Made by a program: the position numbers and the translations under genes. The notes below the pieces were generated by a model. It had not been told where the DNA came from. It saw only the letters and a program-made list of their open reading frames with translations, and ran no database searches. From Bacillus sp. REN10 (GTDB taxonomy: Bacteria > Bacillota > Bacilli > Bacillales > Domibacillaceae), in assembly GCF_016820555.1 (NCBI RefSeq), contig NZ_JADHDW010000009.1, positions 62,001 to 126,000 on the forward strand: DNA of 64,000 bases, written 5' to 3'. Positions 25,027 to 33,071 of this stretch are shown here, piece by piece (the first letter of the stretch is position 1; each line of letters begins with the position of its first letter).

Positions 25027-27441
25027 TTATTTACTCAGGATTAAAGATTGATAATTTCCCCCAAAACTATAGGCATTGATGAATACATTTTGTATATTTT
25101 GATTGAATAAAGGTTCTGTTACATAATTTAACTCTAATAATGAATCTAACTCTTTCCCAATACCAGAGACTGTACCTGAAAATGCATTAATTGCATCTAG
25201 TACACCTAACATACCAGCAGTGGCATGTGTTTCTCCAAATAATGATTTCGTTGCATTAACCATGACCTTATCATTAAATACACTATCAATCACTTTCGCT
25301 TCTAAAATATCTATTTTATGTCCAGATCCAGCTGAAGATATTAATTGAATTTCTTCAGGTACTAACCCCGCATTTGTCAGTGCTGATTCCATCGCTCTTT
25401 TCCAAGATGATCCTTTCGAGTCAATAGATCCATTACGCGCGTTATCACTTGTCATTCCAAATCCAGATAAAGAAGCATAATGTTCTTTATTTCTTTCTTT
25501 TGCGATTTCCTCATTTTCAAGAATAATTGCCACACTGCCAGAGCCTAAGTTCAAACCGCTTCTTCTCCTATCAAATGGTCTTGCTCTCTTGGCAGATAAA
25601 AAATCTTTTATTCTTGATGCACCTAATAACAATGTTTCACTAAATTCATCAGAACTTACAATAACTACCTGATCACACACATTTTGTTTGATCAATAAGT
25701 TCCCATAATATAGAGCATTAATTCCTGAAACACCACCTGCACATATAGTAGATGTGGGACCCTTGATTTTTAAGTTCATCCCAATATGCCCAGCAGCAGC
25801 ATTCATTACGGTATTTGGAAATAATTTCGCGCTTGCCTTTTGCGGGCCTTCTAATAGTACTTTTTTGTAGAATGAATGAACTGTTTCCAGTGGGCCTGTT
25901 CCAGTAGCAAAAATTAATCCTACTCTTTCACTGTTATTCTTATTAAATCTCAGCTCTGCATCAGTTAGTGCTTGTTTAGCAGTGAGAACTGCTTGTTTAC
26001 TCAGCTTATCCATTTTCCTGACATAACTTGGATTAATAAATTTCTCATATTTAATTTGACCTATTTCACCTGTAAAGACATTAATCTTTCCATAATTTCT
26101 ATTCAATAGAGCCTCTCTTTCACCTGATAGAACTTGAAAAACTTCATCAATATTTTCAGCGTTTCCAGCTATCGCTCCAATACCAGTTATCACTACTTTA
26201 GGTTCTGGAAAAGATTGTGTACAATTTAAGTTTTCTTTATATTTCCCTAGCAGAACAGAACAATTGTTCCCTCCAAAAGCAAATGAGTTGGATAGAACAA
26301 TATCTACTTTAGCGGATTTGGCTCGATTAGGTACAAAGTCCATGTTATATTTAGCTACGCTGAAATCAAAGTTAATCGTTGGCGGAAGCATATTTTCTCG
26401 TATGGCTAATATACTTGTTATCGCCTCTACAATTCCAGCAGCCCCCAGCATATGCCCAGTCATTGATTTAGTGGAAGAGATTGATGGGATATTCTCTTTC
26501 ATCAATGAACGTATGGCTTTTGGTTCAGACATGTCATTTGCTAATGTTCCTGTTCCATGAGCATTGATATACGAAACTTCTTCTGGTTTCACTTTCGCAT
26601 TTTCTAAAGCTGCCCTCATTGCTTGTAAGGCACCCGAACCTGCTGGATCAGGAGCTGTTGGATGATAGCAATCAGCTGACAATGCATAATCATATACTTC
26701 AGCTAAAATATGGGCATTTCTTTGTTTCGCTTTATCCTTTCTTTCAAGAACCAGAAACCCAGCACCTTCACCGATATTAATTCCGTCACTTTTTGAAAAT
26801 GGAGCACATTGTCCATTAGATAAAGCATTCAAGCTATTAAAACCTGAGAGGGATAGTTTAGAAAGCGGATCAGCTCCTCCTACCAAAGCAACATCAATCA
26901 TATTGGCTCGAATATAATTCAAAGCCACTCCAATAGCATTTGAACCAGCAGCACAAGCATTTGAAATGGTTGTTTTTGGTCCCTTTATTCCCAGCGCTGA
27001 AGCTACTACATCAGAGGGCGAGTGTAAAGGATAATGATTGATGAGAGACCCATCCGCCTTTTCAATTCCTTCTTCAAGCCACTGTCTTAGGAATTTTTCT
27101 CCATTAATTATTCCACCTAATGATGTACCTAAGAAAATCCCTATCCGATAGGGATCTAATTTAGAATAATCCAATTCTGACATATTAAATGCTTCATAAG
27201 CTGAGATTAAAGAATATTTCGAAATATCATCCAAGTGATCTAAGCTATACTTCTCAATAATTTCTTGGTTTATTTTCTTTATCTCTCCTGTATAAAGCCC
27301 TTCGAAATCATCATTATTGAATGATGAAAGACTAATCCCAGATACACCCTTTTTAATATTTCTAGAAAATTCATGAATATTTTGTCCATTCGAGCAAATA
27401 ATTCCCATACCTGTAACGGCTATTTCTTGTTTTATGTACAT
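25027..27441 (-). CDS. Fused ketosynthase-chain length factor (KS-CLF) of a type II PKS/FAS-like system
   Basis: An 804-aa tandem of two FabF-like thiolase-fold domains. Domain 1 (about 1-400) is a full ketosynthase with the triad Cys163 (SNACAAGSNA), His295 (NAHGTGT) and His330 (KSMTGHMLGAAG). Domain 2 (about 414-804) keeps a cysteine (Cys567, CAGGVSG) but lacks both histidines: HGTGT is replaced by SAGSGH and GH by GE (KSLFGETHA), as in chain length factors. KS and CLF are usually separate genes, so this fusion is notable. It should condense malonyl units onto the cluster ACP and fix chain length. A mere duplicated FabF is less likely given the selective loss of catalytic residues. Confidence 0.9.
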   Translation of the reverse strand: MYIKQEIAVTGMGIICSNGQNIHEFSRNIKKGVSGISLSSFNNDDFEGLYTGEIKKINQEIIEKYSLDHLDDISKYSLISAYEAFNMSELDYSKLDPYRIGIFLGTSLGGIINGEKFLRQWLEEGIEKADGSLINHYPLHSPSDVVASALGIKGPKTTISNACAAGSNAIGVALNYIRANMIDVALVGGADPLSKLSLSGFNSLNALSNGQCAPFSKSDGINIGEGAGFLVLERKDKAKQRNAHILAEVYDYALSADCYHPTAPDPAGSGALQAMRAALENAKVKPEEVSYINAHGTGTLANDMSEPKAIRSLMKENIPSISSTKSMTGHMLGAAGIVEAITSILAIRENMLPPTINFDFSVAKYNMDFVPNRAKSAKVDIVLSNSFAFGGNNCSVLLGKYKENLNCTQSFPEPKVVITGIGAIAGNAENIDEVFQVLSGEREALLNRNYGKINVFTGEIGQIKYEKFINPSYVRKMDKLSKQAVLTAKQALTDAELRFNKNNSERVGLIFATGTGPLETVHSFYKKVLLEGPQKASAKLFPNTVMNAAAGHIGMNLKIKGPTSTICAGGVSGINALYYGNLLIKQNVCDQVVIVSSDEFSETLLLGASRIKDFLSAKRARPFDRRRSGLNLGSGSVAIILENEEIAKERNKEHYASLSGFGMTSDNARNGSIDSKGSSWKRAMESALTNAGLVPEEIQLISSAGSGHKIDILEAKVIDSVFNDKVMVNATKSLFGETHATAGMLGVLDAINAFSGTVSGIGKELDSLLELNYVTEPLFNQNIQNVFINAYSFGGNYQSLILSK

Positions 27442-27457
27442 ATTCCTCCATCCTTTA

Positions 27458-28573
27458 TTAAGTTATTTTGTTTGTCCACGACAGTGGAACTACATATGGA
27501 GAAGAAATTGTTTTCAGTTGAATAGGACAGTTCAATCTTTCAATTACTACGTCCATCGTTAAATTTGAAACACCTATTTCCTTAGCTATAAGGATCAGGC
27601 CTATATATTTTCCTAAACTATAACTATATTCTATCTGGATAATTTCCCCAACAATTTTATCCATAAGCACTACATCCCCACGCTGTATTCCAATATTCTC
27701 TTCTACTGAGAATCCGACAACTACTTTGCTGTGATTTTTTCTTTGTTTATTCATTAAGTTCTCTTTCCCAATAAAATATTCTTTATTAGAAGTAATTAAC
27801 CACTCAACAGCTGCTTCAAAGACAGATAAGCCATTCAAATCAAACTCAATATTTGGTTGGCGTATTTCTAGCATTGTGATGCTCAATGCTTTATGTCCAA
27901 CTAATATTACATCACCATCTGATTCTTGCTGATCCAATAAGAAATTTACTAGTCCGTTAGCTTGATCAGACCTAATAAATATTTTGTATCCGTACTCTCC
28001 TGTAAGACCAGTCCGAGCCAACATTGTACTTTGACCCTCAATCTCTGTTTTACAAAAAGACTGGAAAGGTAGAGCGGATATTTCAAAATCAATTAATTTT
28101 TCACATACCTTCCAAGCTAAAGGCCCCTCAACTTGCAAAATAGCAAATTCTTCAGATAAATCTTCTATTTCTACTTGTTGTTTGGAATTATGTTCATTCA
28201 GCATTTGAAAAATAATTTCTCGTCTTTCAGGTGAAGTTTCTAAAAGAATATGATCCTCATCTAAATATAAAGTGACTAAATCAACAATGTCTCCAGAATC
28301 CTCCAACATCAATGTGAATACCGATTTCTCTATGTCCAAAAACTCGATATCAATTGTAATCAACTCATTTGTAAATTCTAAAAAAGAATCTCCAGTGATT
28401 TTAAATAACCCATTCGCTGTAGCGTCATATATGCCCGCTTTATTACGAATAGCTGCGTATTCTTCCTCTACATCTCTATAGTTGTGTACAACACCGTATC
28501 CACCTTTATCTACCAACTGATAATTATCAAAAATACTCTTGGTAAAAGACGGGAGTTTCAATGTTTTATTCAA
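27458..28573 (-). CDS. GcvT-family (aminomethyltransferase-like) protein in the cluster
   Basis: A protein of about 371 aa with the fold pattern of the glycine-cleavage T-protein/YgfZ/DMSP-demethylase family: EEYAAIRNKAGIYDATA near residue 40, LTLYLDEDHILLETSP-like strand pattern, ARTGLTGEYGYKIFI near 190 and GHKALSITMLEIRQPN near 227. These proteins bind folate and move one-carbon units or demethylate substrates. No other glycine-cleavage genes are near, so a tailoring role in the cluster is likely but undefined. The start is probably TTG 28573 (AAGGAG eight bases upstream); the ATG at 28594 has no site. It lies between KS-CLF and FabZ. Confidence 0.8.
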   Translation of the reverse strand: MNKTLKLPSFTKSIFDNYQLVDKGGYGVVHNYRDVEEEYAAIRNKAGIYDATANGLFKITGDSFLEFTNELITIDIEFLDIEKSVFTLMLEDSGDIVDLVTLYLDEDHILLETSPERREIIFQMLNEHNSKQQVEIEDLSEEFAILQVEGPLAWKVCEKLIDFEISALPFQSFCKTEIEGQSTMLARTGLTGEYGYKIFIRSDQANGLVNFLLDQQESDGDVILVGHKALSITMLEIRQPNIEFDLNGLSVFEAAVEWLITSNKEYFIGKENLMNKQRKNHSKVVVGFSVEENIGIQRGDVVLMDKIVGEIIQIEYSYSLGKYIGLILIAKEIGVSNLTMDVVIERLNCPIQLKTISSPYVVPLSWTNKIT

Positions 28574-28618
28574 ATTTCTCGTCTCCTTCAACATAAATAA
28601 AAATATTCTGACGTAAAG

Positions 28619-29113
28619 CTATTTTTTTCTGGCAATAATAATTTCTCCTTCAGCTACGATTTCCTTTTCTACTGTAACTGAGATGATGACTTGAGTTAAG
28701 CCATTTAAACTAGCACCAATTTTCACTTTTATTAGCATTTGATTTCCTGGTACCACGGGTTTTTTAAATTTCATTTTCTTTATAGAAGACAAATAGCCTA
28801 AGAATGTGCTCTCTTTTGAATCTTCTAACAGAAGTTGCTCTCGCCCTTCCCTTCTTTCTTTCGTAATTCTTTCTATTTCCCCGGCAGCATATACTATTGC
28901 TGCTGCTTGAGCAGCTGCTTCTACAATCAATACGCCAGGCATTATTGGAAATTCAGGAAAATGACCTTCAAAATAAGGTTCTGAAATGGTTACATTCTTA
29001 ATACCAATCCCACTTTTTCCAGGCTCAATATTGATTACTTTATCAATTAAAAGAAAAGGCCATTTATGGGGAAGTATTCTCAATATGTCAGTTATATTCA
29101 GAGATTTATTCAA
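28619..29113 (-). CDS. FabZ-like 3-hydroxyacyl-ACP dehydratase
   Basis: A 164-aa hotdog-fold dehydratase. The active site histidine and helix are seen in PHKWPFLLID, EGHFPEFPIMPGVLIVEAAAQAA, with the catalytic acid in the latter. It removes water from 3-hydroxyacyl-ACP to give trans-2-enoyl-ACP; with no enoyl reductase in the cluster the double bonds should stay. It has an insert of about 15 charged residues (ERITKERREGREQLLLEDSK) compared with normal FabZ. The start is TTG 29113, one base after the ACP stop, with AAAGGAGG lying inside the last ACP codons; upstream ATGs would overlap the ACP. Confidence 0.92.
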   Translation of the reverse strand: MNKSLNITDILRILPHKWPFLLIDKVINIEPGKSGIGIKNVTISEPYFEGHFPEFPIMPGVLIVEAAAQAAAIVYAAGEIERITKERREGREQLLLEDSKESTFLGYLSSIKKMKFKKPVVPGNQMLIKVKIGASLNGLTQVIISVTVEKEIVAEGEIIIARKK

Positions 29114-29114
29114 G

Positions 29115-29408
29115 TCATTCTTCCTCCTTTGCATGTTTCTCAATGTAATCAGCAAGTTTATTAATGGAAGAAAATACTTCTACATCATCATCATAAATCG
29201 TTACACCGTATTTATCCTCAAGGGCAATAAATAATTCTAAGGCATCAATCGAATCCAAGCCTAATCCCCGTCCAAAGATTGGTTGATCATCTGTAATAAA
29301 ATCCAAGGCAATATCTAAATCTAGCGCCTCTATGATTAGTTTTTTCAGAGAATTTGTTAACTGAACTCTTTTCTTAGCTTGATACAATAATTTATTGATA
29401 TCATTCAT
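29115..29408 (-). CDS. Acyl carrier protein
   Basis: A 97-aa acidic four-helix carrier protein. The phosphopantetheine serine is Ser53 in the motif GLGLDSIDALELFIALE. It should carry the growing polyene chain between KS-CLF, FabG-like and FabZ-like enzymes and be activated by the local AcpS. Compared with housekeeping AcpP it is longer at the N-terminus (YQAKKRVQLTNSL). ATG 29408 follows AGGGGA at eight bases. It lies between the FabG-like and FabZ-like genes. Confidence 0.96.
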   Translation of the reverse strand: MNDINKLLYQAKKRVQLTNSLKKLIIEALDLDIALDFITDDQPIFGRGLGLDSIDALELFIALEDKYGVTIYDDDVEVFSSINKLADYIEKHAKEEE

Positions 29409-29420
29409 ATTTCATGTCCC

Positions 29421-30176
29421 CTATCCATTGATTAAACCACCATCTACAGTGAAAGTTTTACCAGTAATATAACTCGCCTTTTTGGATGCTAAAAATGCCA
29501 CAATTCCAGCAACCTCTTCAGGAGTACCAAATCTTTTTAATGGAATCATTTCGAGTATATTTTTTACCATATCTTTAGGAAGGACTTTAGTCATATTTGT
29601 ATCTATATATCCTGGTGCTACGACATTTGCTCTTATGTTATATTCTGCTAACTCCAAAGCTAAGCTCTTAGTAAACGAGATGATTCCGCCTTTAGAAGCA
29701 GAATAATTACTTTGTCCCTTTGAACCAAAAACACCACTTGTTGAAGAAATATTTATAATACAACCGCATTTTTTGCTAATCATTTGCTTTACCGCTTCCC
29801 TTGTACAAATAAAAGTACCGCGTAAATTGATACCGATTACTTCATCCCATTTTTTGCTACTCATCATTGAAACATATCCATCATTTGTAACCCCTGCATT
29901 ATTGACAAGGATATCAATTTTTCCAAAATTCAATTTAATATTTTTGAAAAACTCTTTCACTTCTTCTTCATTTCCAATATCAACTTTGTAAGCGTAAACT
30001 TTCTGCCCTATCTCATCAATCTCTCGAATAAGCTCATCCATACTTTCTTTGTTCTTGTTATAAGTAGCAATAATAGTTAATTCATCATAATTAGCAAACT
30101 CTTTTGCTATTGCCTTTCCAATCCCTTGTGATGCACCGGTAATAACAACGATCTGTCTACCATTAAACAAAGACAT
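29421..30176 (-). CDS. FabG-like 3-oxoacyl-ACP reductase
   Basis: A 251-aa classical short-chain dehydrogenase. The NADPH-binding loop is VITGASQGIGKA, followed by NNAGVTNDGYV, the catalytic serine in INISSTSGVFG and YSASKGG (Tyr and Lys), ending in SYITGKTFTVDGG, all typical of FabG. It reduces the 3-oxo group after each condensation. The start is ATG 30176 or TTG 30170: the G-run GGGGGG is only two bases from the ATG but eight from the TTG. It is the second PKS core gene after FabD. Confidence 0.95.
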   Translation of the reverse strand: MSLFNGRQIVVITGASQGIGKAIAKEFANYDELTIIATYNKNKESMDELIREIDEIGQKVYAYKVDIGNEEEVKEFFKNIKLNFGKIDILVNNAGVTNDGYVSMMSSKKWDEVIGINLRGTFICTREAVKQMISKKCGCIINISSTSGVFGSKGQSNYSASKGGIISFTKSLALELAEYNIRANVVAPGYIDTNMTKVLPKDMVKNILEMIPLKRFGTPEEVAGIVAFLASKKASYITGKTFTVDGGLING

Positions 30177-30227
30177 GTCCCCCCATTCTAATTATTATTT
30201 CTTCTTTATCTATTCAACAAATAGTTA

Positions 30228-31193
30228 CTAAATATTTAATAATTCTTTTTCATTAGTAGAAATATCCTCTACTAAATTTGTCTTTATTAATTTTTTAAAG
30301 TTGCTCAATGCGTCAGTTGAAAAAGAGGTGTAATTTAGATCAAAACTCCTTAATGATTTTGATAATACCTTACCCGGCCCCACCTCAGTAAAGATACTTA
30401 CACCTTCTTTTGACATCTTCTGAACTGTATCAGACCATAATACAGGTTGGGTAAATTGAAGTTTAATATCTTCAATTATTTCTGTTATTGATGTAGAAAC
30501 ATCCGCTTTACTATTTAAAATTATAGGAATAGTTGGTTTTTTTACTACATTTAAATCCACCTCTTGTAAAAACTGATACTCCGCAGCTTCCATTAATCTA
30601 GAATGAAAAGCTTGGCTTACTTTTAAAGGTTTAATAACAATGCCTTCCCTTTGAGAGAGAATCATTTGTAAATCTTGTAACTTATCTTTTTCACCGGAAA
30701 TTACAATTTGAAAAGGCGAGTTGTACGCAGCAATATCAACAGTATTTTCATGGGCAAACTGAATAACTTCCTCTATTTTTTCTATATCTTTTGAATGAAC
30801 AGCGATCATTGCTCCTTCTCGTTCGACTGAACTCATGCATTTTCCTCTAAGATAGGTCATTTTTACAGCATCCGAAAATGTCAACGCATTCGCAGCAACT
30901 AGTGCAGAAAATTGACCAACACTATGTCCGGCGACAATATCAGGAACAATATTTTTTTCTTTTAATAATAAAGATATTCCAACACTTGCAATTAAAATAG
31001 AGGGCTGTGTTATTTCAGTTTGATCTAAGATTTTTTGAGGACCTTTAAACATATATTCTTTAATATCAAAGCCTAATATCTTACTAGACTCATCGAATAA
31101 AGGCTGAAAAACAGAATGATATCTACTAAAATAGTCTTTGATCATACCTACATTTTGGACACCTTGCCCGGGAAACATAAATGCTTGTTTCAT
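30228..31193 (-). CDS. FabD-like malonyl-CoA:ACP acyltransferase
   Basis: A 321-aa acyltransferase with the nucleophile serine in AGHSVGQFSALVAANAL, the upstream MFPGQGVQNVGM oxyanion motif, the substrate arginine in YLRGKCM, and AYNSPFQIVISGE with the His in VSQAFHSRLM. It loads malonyl units onto the ACP. The residue pattern VSQAFHS (equivalent of GAFH/HAFH) fits malonyl preference. It begins directly after the thioesterase stop, so the two are translationally coupled. Confidence 0.93.
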   Translation of the reverse strand: MKQAFMFPGQGVQNVGMIKDYFSRYHSVFQPLFDESSKILGFDIKEYMFKGPQKILDQTEITQPSILIASVGISLLLKEKNIVPDIVAGHSVGQFSALVAANALTFSDAVKMTYLRGKCMSSVEREGAMIAVHSKDIEKIEEVIQFAHENTVDIAAYNSPFQIVISGEKDKLQDLQMILSQREGIVIKPLKVSQAFHSRLMEAAEYQFLQEVDLNVVKKPTIPIILNSKADVSTSITEIIEDIKLQFTQPVLWSDTVQKMSKEGVSIFTEVGPGKVLSKSLRSFDLNYTSFSTDALSNFKKLIKTNLVEDISTNEKELLNI

Positions 31194-31607
31194 TTACTCA
31201 CCTTCTAAATATCTCATTAATTTATCTTTAATTGTCACCGGAATTTTTGGAATTAATTTCCCTTCCATATTTGTTAAGACATGCTTCGTTTTACCATTAG
31301 CTACTTCAGCTCCACCTAACCTCTTCTTGATCTTATAATCGAATTCAATTATTCTATTTATTTCAGTTTGCTTTAATACCGTTTCAACAACTAATAGATC
31401 ACCAAATCTAATAGCATTTTTGTATTTGCAATAGCTCTCTACTGTCATAAAATTAAAGTCTTTAACTAAACTAAGATTAATATTGGCTTCTTTTAGTAAT
31501 TTTATTCTTCCTTGTTCAAACCACAGAAAGTGTTGAGAACTATGAGTATATCCAGTTGGATCACAATCATGAAATAATACTTCTGTATTTATCATCGTTT
31601 TTCTCAT
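31194..31607 (-). CDS. Hotdog thioesterase (4-hydroxybenzoyl-CoA thioesterase/YbgC type)
   Basis: A 137-aa single hotdog-domain acyl thioesterase. The active-site segment is VLFHDCDPTGYTHSSQHFLWFEQGR, with the Asp that activates water, and the rest (FMTVESYCKYKNAIRFGDLLVVE) follows the 4HBT/FadM pattern. In aryl polyene and related clusters such enzymes release or edit acyl chains from ACP or CoA. ATG 31607 is preferred over the GTG three codons upstream because AGGGTGG lies ten bases before it. It is coupled to FabD. Confidence 0.88.
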   Translation of the reverse strand: MRKTMINTEVLFHDCDPTGYTHSSQHFLWFEQGRIKLLKEANINLSLVKDFNFMTVESYCKYKNAIRFGDLLVVETVLKQTEINRIIEFDYKIKKRLGGAEVANGKTKHVLTNMEGKLIPKIPVTIKDKLMRYLEGE

Positions 31608-31680
31608 ATTACACACACCACCCTATTTTATACCGAAAAAATATTTATGATAAAAACTCCAATGTTATTATCAAAGATAT

Positions 31681-32130
31681 TCATCTGTTAAAAAGTAGAA
31701 TATAAGATCCTATACTTAAAAACAGGAACCCTATAACATATACAGCTATATTGCTGACAATTAATTGTAACAAGATTAATAATACAACGACGGAACTGAC
31801 ACTGATAATTATAAAAAATATACGATTCGTTATTCTGTTTTTTTCTCCAGAACATCTTAACAAAAGGTAGCCTGCTAACAAGGCTATAGGTATGCCAACC
31901 CACGCATATTCTAAAATATCTATAAAAATAAATAGTTGAAATATTGCGCCTAAAGTAATGAGTATTCCCGCTGGCAGCAATATCCACCTCGATTGAGCTG
32001 TCGATAAAAACAAATAAATTATCATCAATAATACTCCGAAAGGAATAAGCGTAAACATTGGAAAGAAATCCTCGAATGCAATCTGATCTATCCTAAACAA
32101 CATAACAAAGATCAACAATCCATAGAGCAA
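31681..32130 (-). CDS. Small polytopic membrane protein, unknown function
   Basis: At least 149 aa with four to five membrane segments (GLLIFVMLF, TLIPFGVLLMIIYLFL, ILLPAGILITLGAIFQLFIF, IFFIIISVSSVVVLLILLQLIV, VYVIGFLFLSIGSYILLF). The family is not recognised. The start is uncertain: TTG 32130 has no convincing site, while the frame stays open to three ATT codons at 32164-32172, preceded by AAAGGTG at 6-9 bases, which would add about 12-14 residues (QHNKRYLGYFPL). A rare ATT start or a base error is possible. Its place in the cluster suggests a role at the membrane, for example in export or anchoring. Confidence 0.7.
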   Translation of the reverse strand: MLYGLLIFVMLFRIDQIAFEDFFPMFTLIPFGVLLMIIYLFLSTAQSRWILLPAGILITLGAIFQLFIFIDILEYAWVGIPIALLAGYLLLRCSGEKNRITNRIFFIIISVSSVVVLLILLQLIVSNIAVYVIGFLFLSIGSYILLFNR

Positions 32131-32261
32131 AGGAAAATAACCTAGATATCTTTTATTGTGTTGAATAATAATGGATCACACCTTTCTATTTTCTCGAAAA
32201 ATCAAAACTTTATTTCAATAATCATAATAAGCTTCATATTAAAATGAATCTCCCATTACAT

Positions 32262-33029
32262 TTATCTTGTGTTTTTATTTTGCATCACTTGCTGAACTTT
32301 ATCAGTAAACTCTTTCTCTTTTTCAGTATCACCAATTTTCCTGTATGCTTCTGCAGCGGCAGCATATAAGTCTTCATTAACGATTCCACTATTTAAACAT
32401 TTTTGAAAATCCTCTAATGCTTTTTTTACATCTCCACCAAACATGCTTGGAGTATTCAAGTATTTATTTCCTCTAACAAAAGTTGCTTCTAACGAGTCGG
32501 ATTTTATACTAAAAGCTGTGTTAAGAGAATTTATCATTTTTTTATTAAATGTCATAATTTCTGTTATATTTTCTGTAGAGTCTATTTTCTTCCCATAAGC
32601 TGCCGCTAACCAAGCAAAACTATCTGCTGTTTGTTTGCTATTTGCATTCTCCTCTAGTAAAGTAATAGCTTGATCAATTTTACCTTCATCAATTAATATA
32701 AATGCTTCTTTCGCTTCTCCATCCATTGTAAAATTATTCACATCTTCATTTTCAACAACTGTGGACTGCTTTTCATCAGCATCATTCAAAGTATTCTCTT
32801 CATTTAGCTTTTCATGAGTCTTTTTATCTTCACTATCGGTCTTGGCTGAGGAAATATTGGATTCATTCTGTTGTTCAAGATCTATCTTTCCATTTTTCAC
32901 TTCCTCGCTTTTAGATATAGTTTGAGTTTTACTATTATGTAATTTACTTTGTTTGTAGAAATAAACCCCAAAAATCAAAACGATTAAAAGAATAATAATA
33001 GAAACTGTAATCATGAATGACCTCTTCAT
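32262..33029 (-). CDS. Membrane-anchored TPR protein
   Basis: A 255-aa protein with an N-terminal anchor (residues 5-25, SFMITVSIIILLIVLIFGVY), a 75-residue highly charged Glu/Lys/Asn linker, and a C-terminal helical domain from about residue 100 with TPR-like pairs. The C-terminal domain is related to the soluble TPR protein at 36830: both contain AWLAAxYG and a TP-x-x-(F/Y)GG motif followed by an EDFQ/EGIA helix. Two related but differently located TPR proteins in one cluster suggest a scaffold or delivery function, which is inference. The start follows AGAAGGATGGAAA. Confidence 0.82.
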   Translation of the reverse strand: MKRSFMITVSIIILLIVLIFGVYFYKQSKLHNSKTQTISKSEEVKNGKIDLEQQNESNISSAKTDSEDKKTHEKLNEENTLNDADEKQSTVVENEDVNNFTMDGEAKEAFILIDEGKIDQAITLLEENANSKQTADSFAWLAAAYGKKIDSTENITEIMTFNKKMINSLNTAFSIKSDSLEATFVRGNKYLNTPSMFGGDVKKALEDFQKCLNSGIVNEDLYAAAAEAYRKIGDTEKEKEFTDKVQQVMQNKNTR

Positions 33030-33071
33030 TTTCCATCCTTCTTTATTTATTGGAATTTGTTATTAAGCTCA

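Noticed and set aside
24603-31193. Housekeeping fatty acid synthesis operon (fabD-fabG-acpP-fabF)
   Set aside because: The gene order, KS-CLF fusion, dedicated AcpS, absence of plsX/fabH and the aryl-acid neighbours all point to a secondary metabolite system instead.
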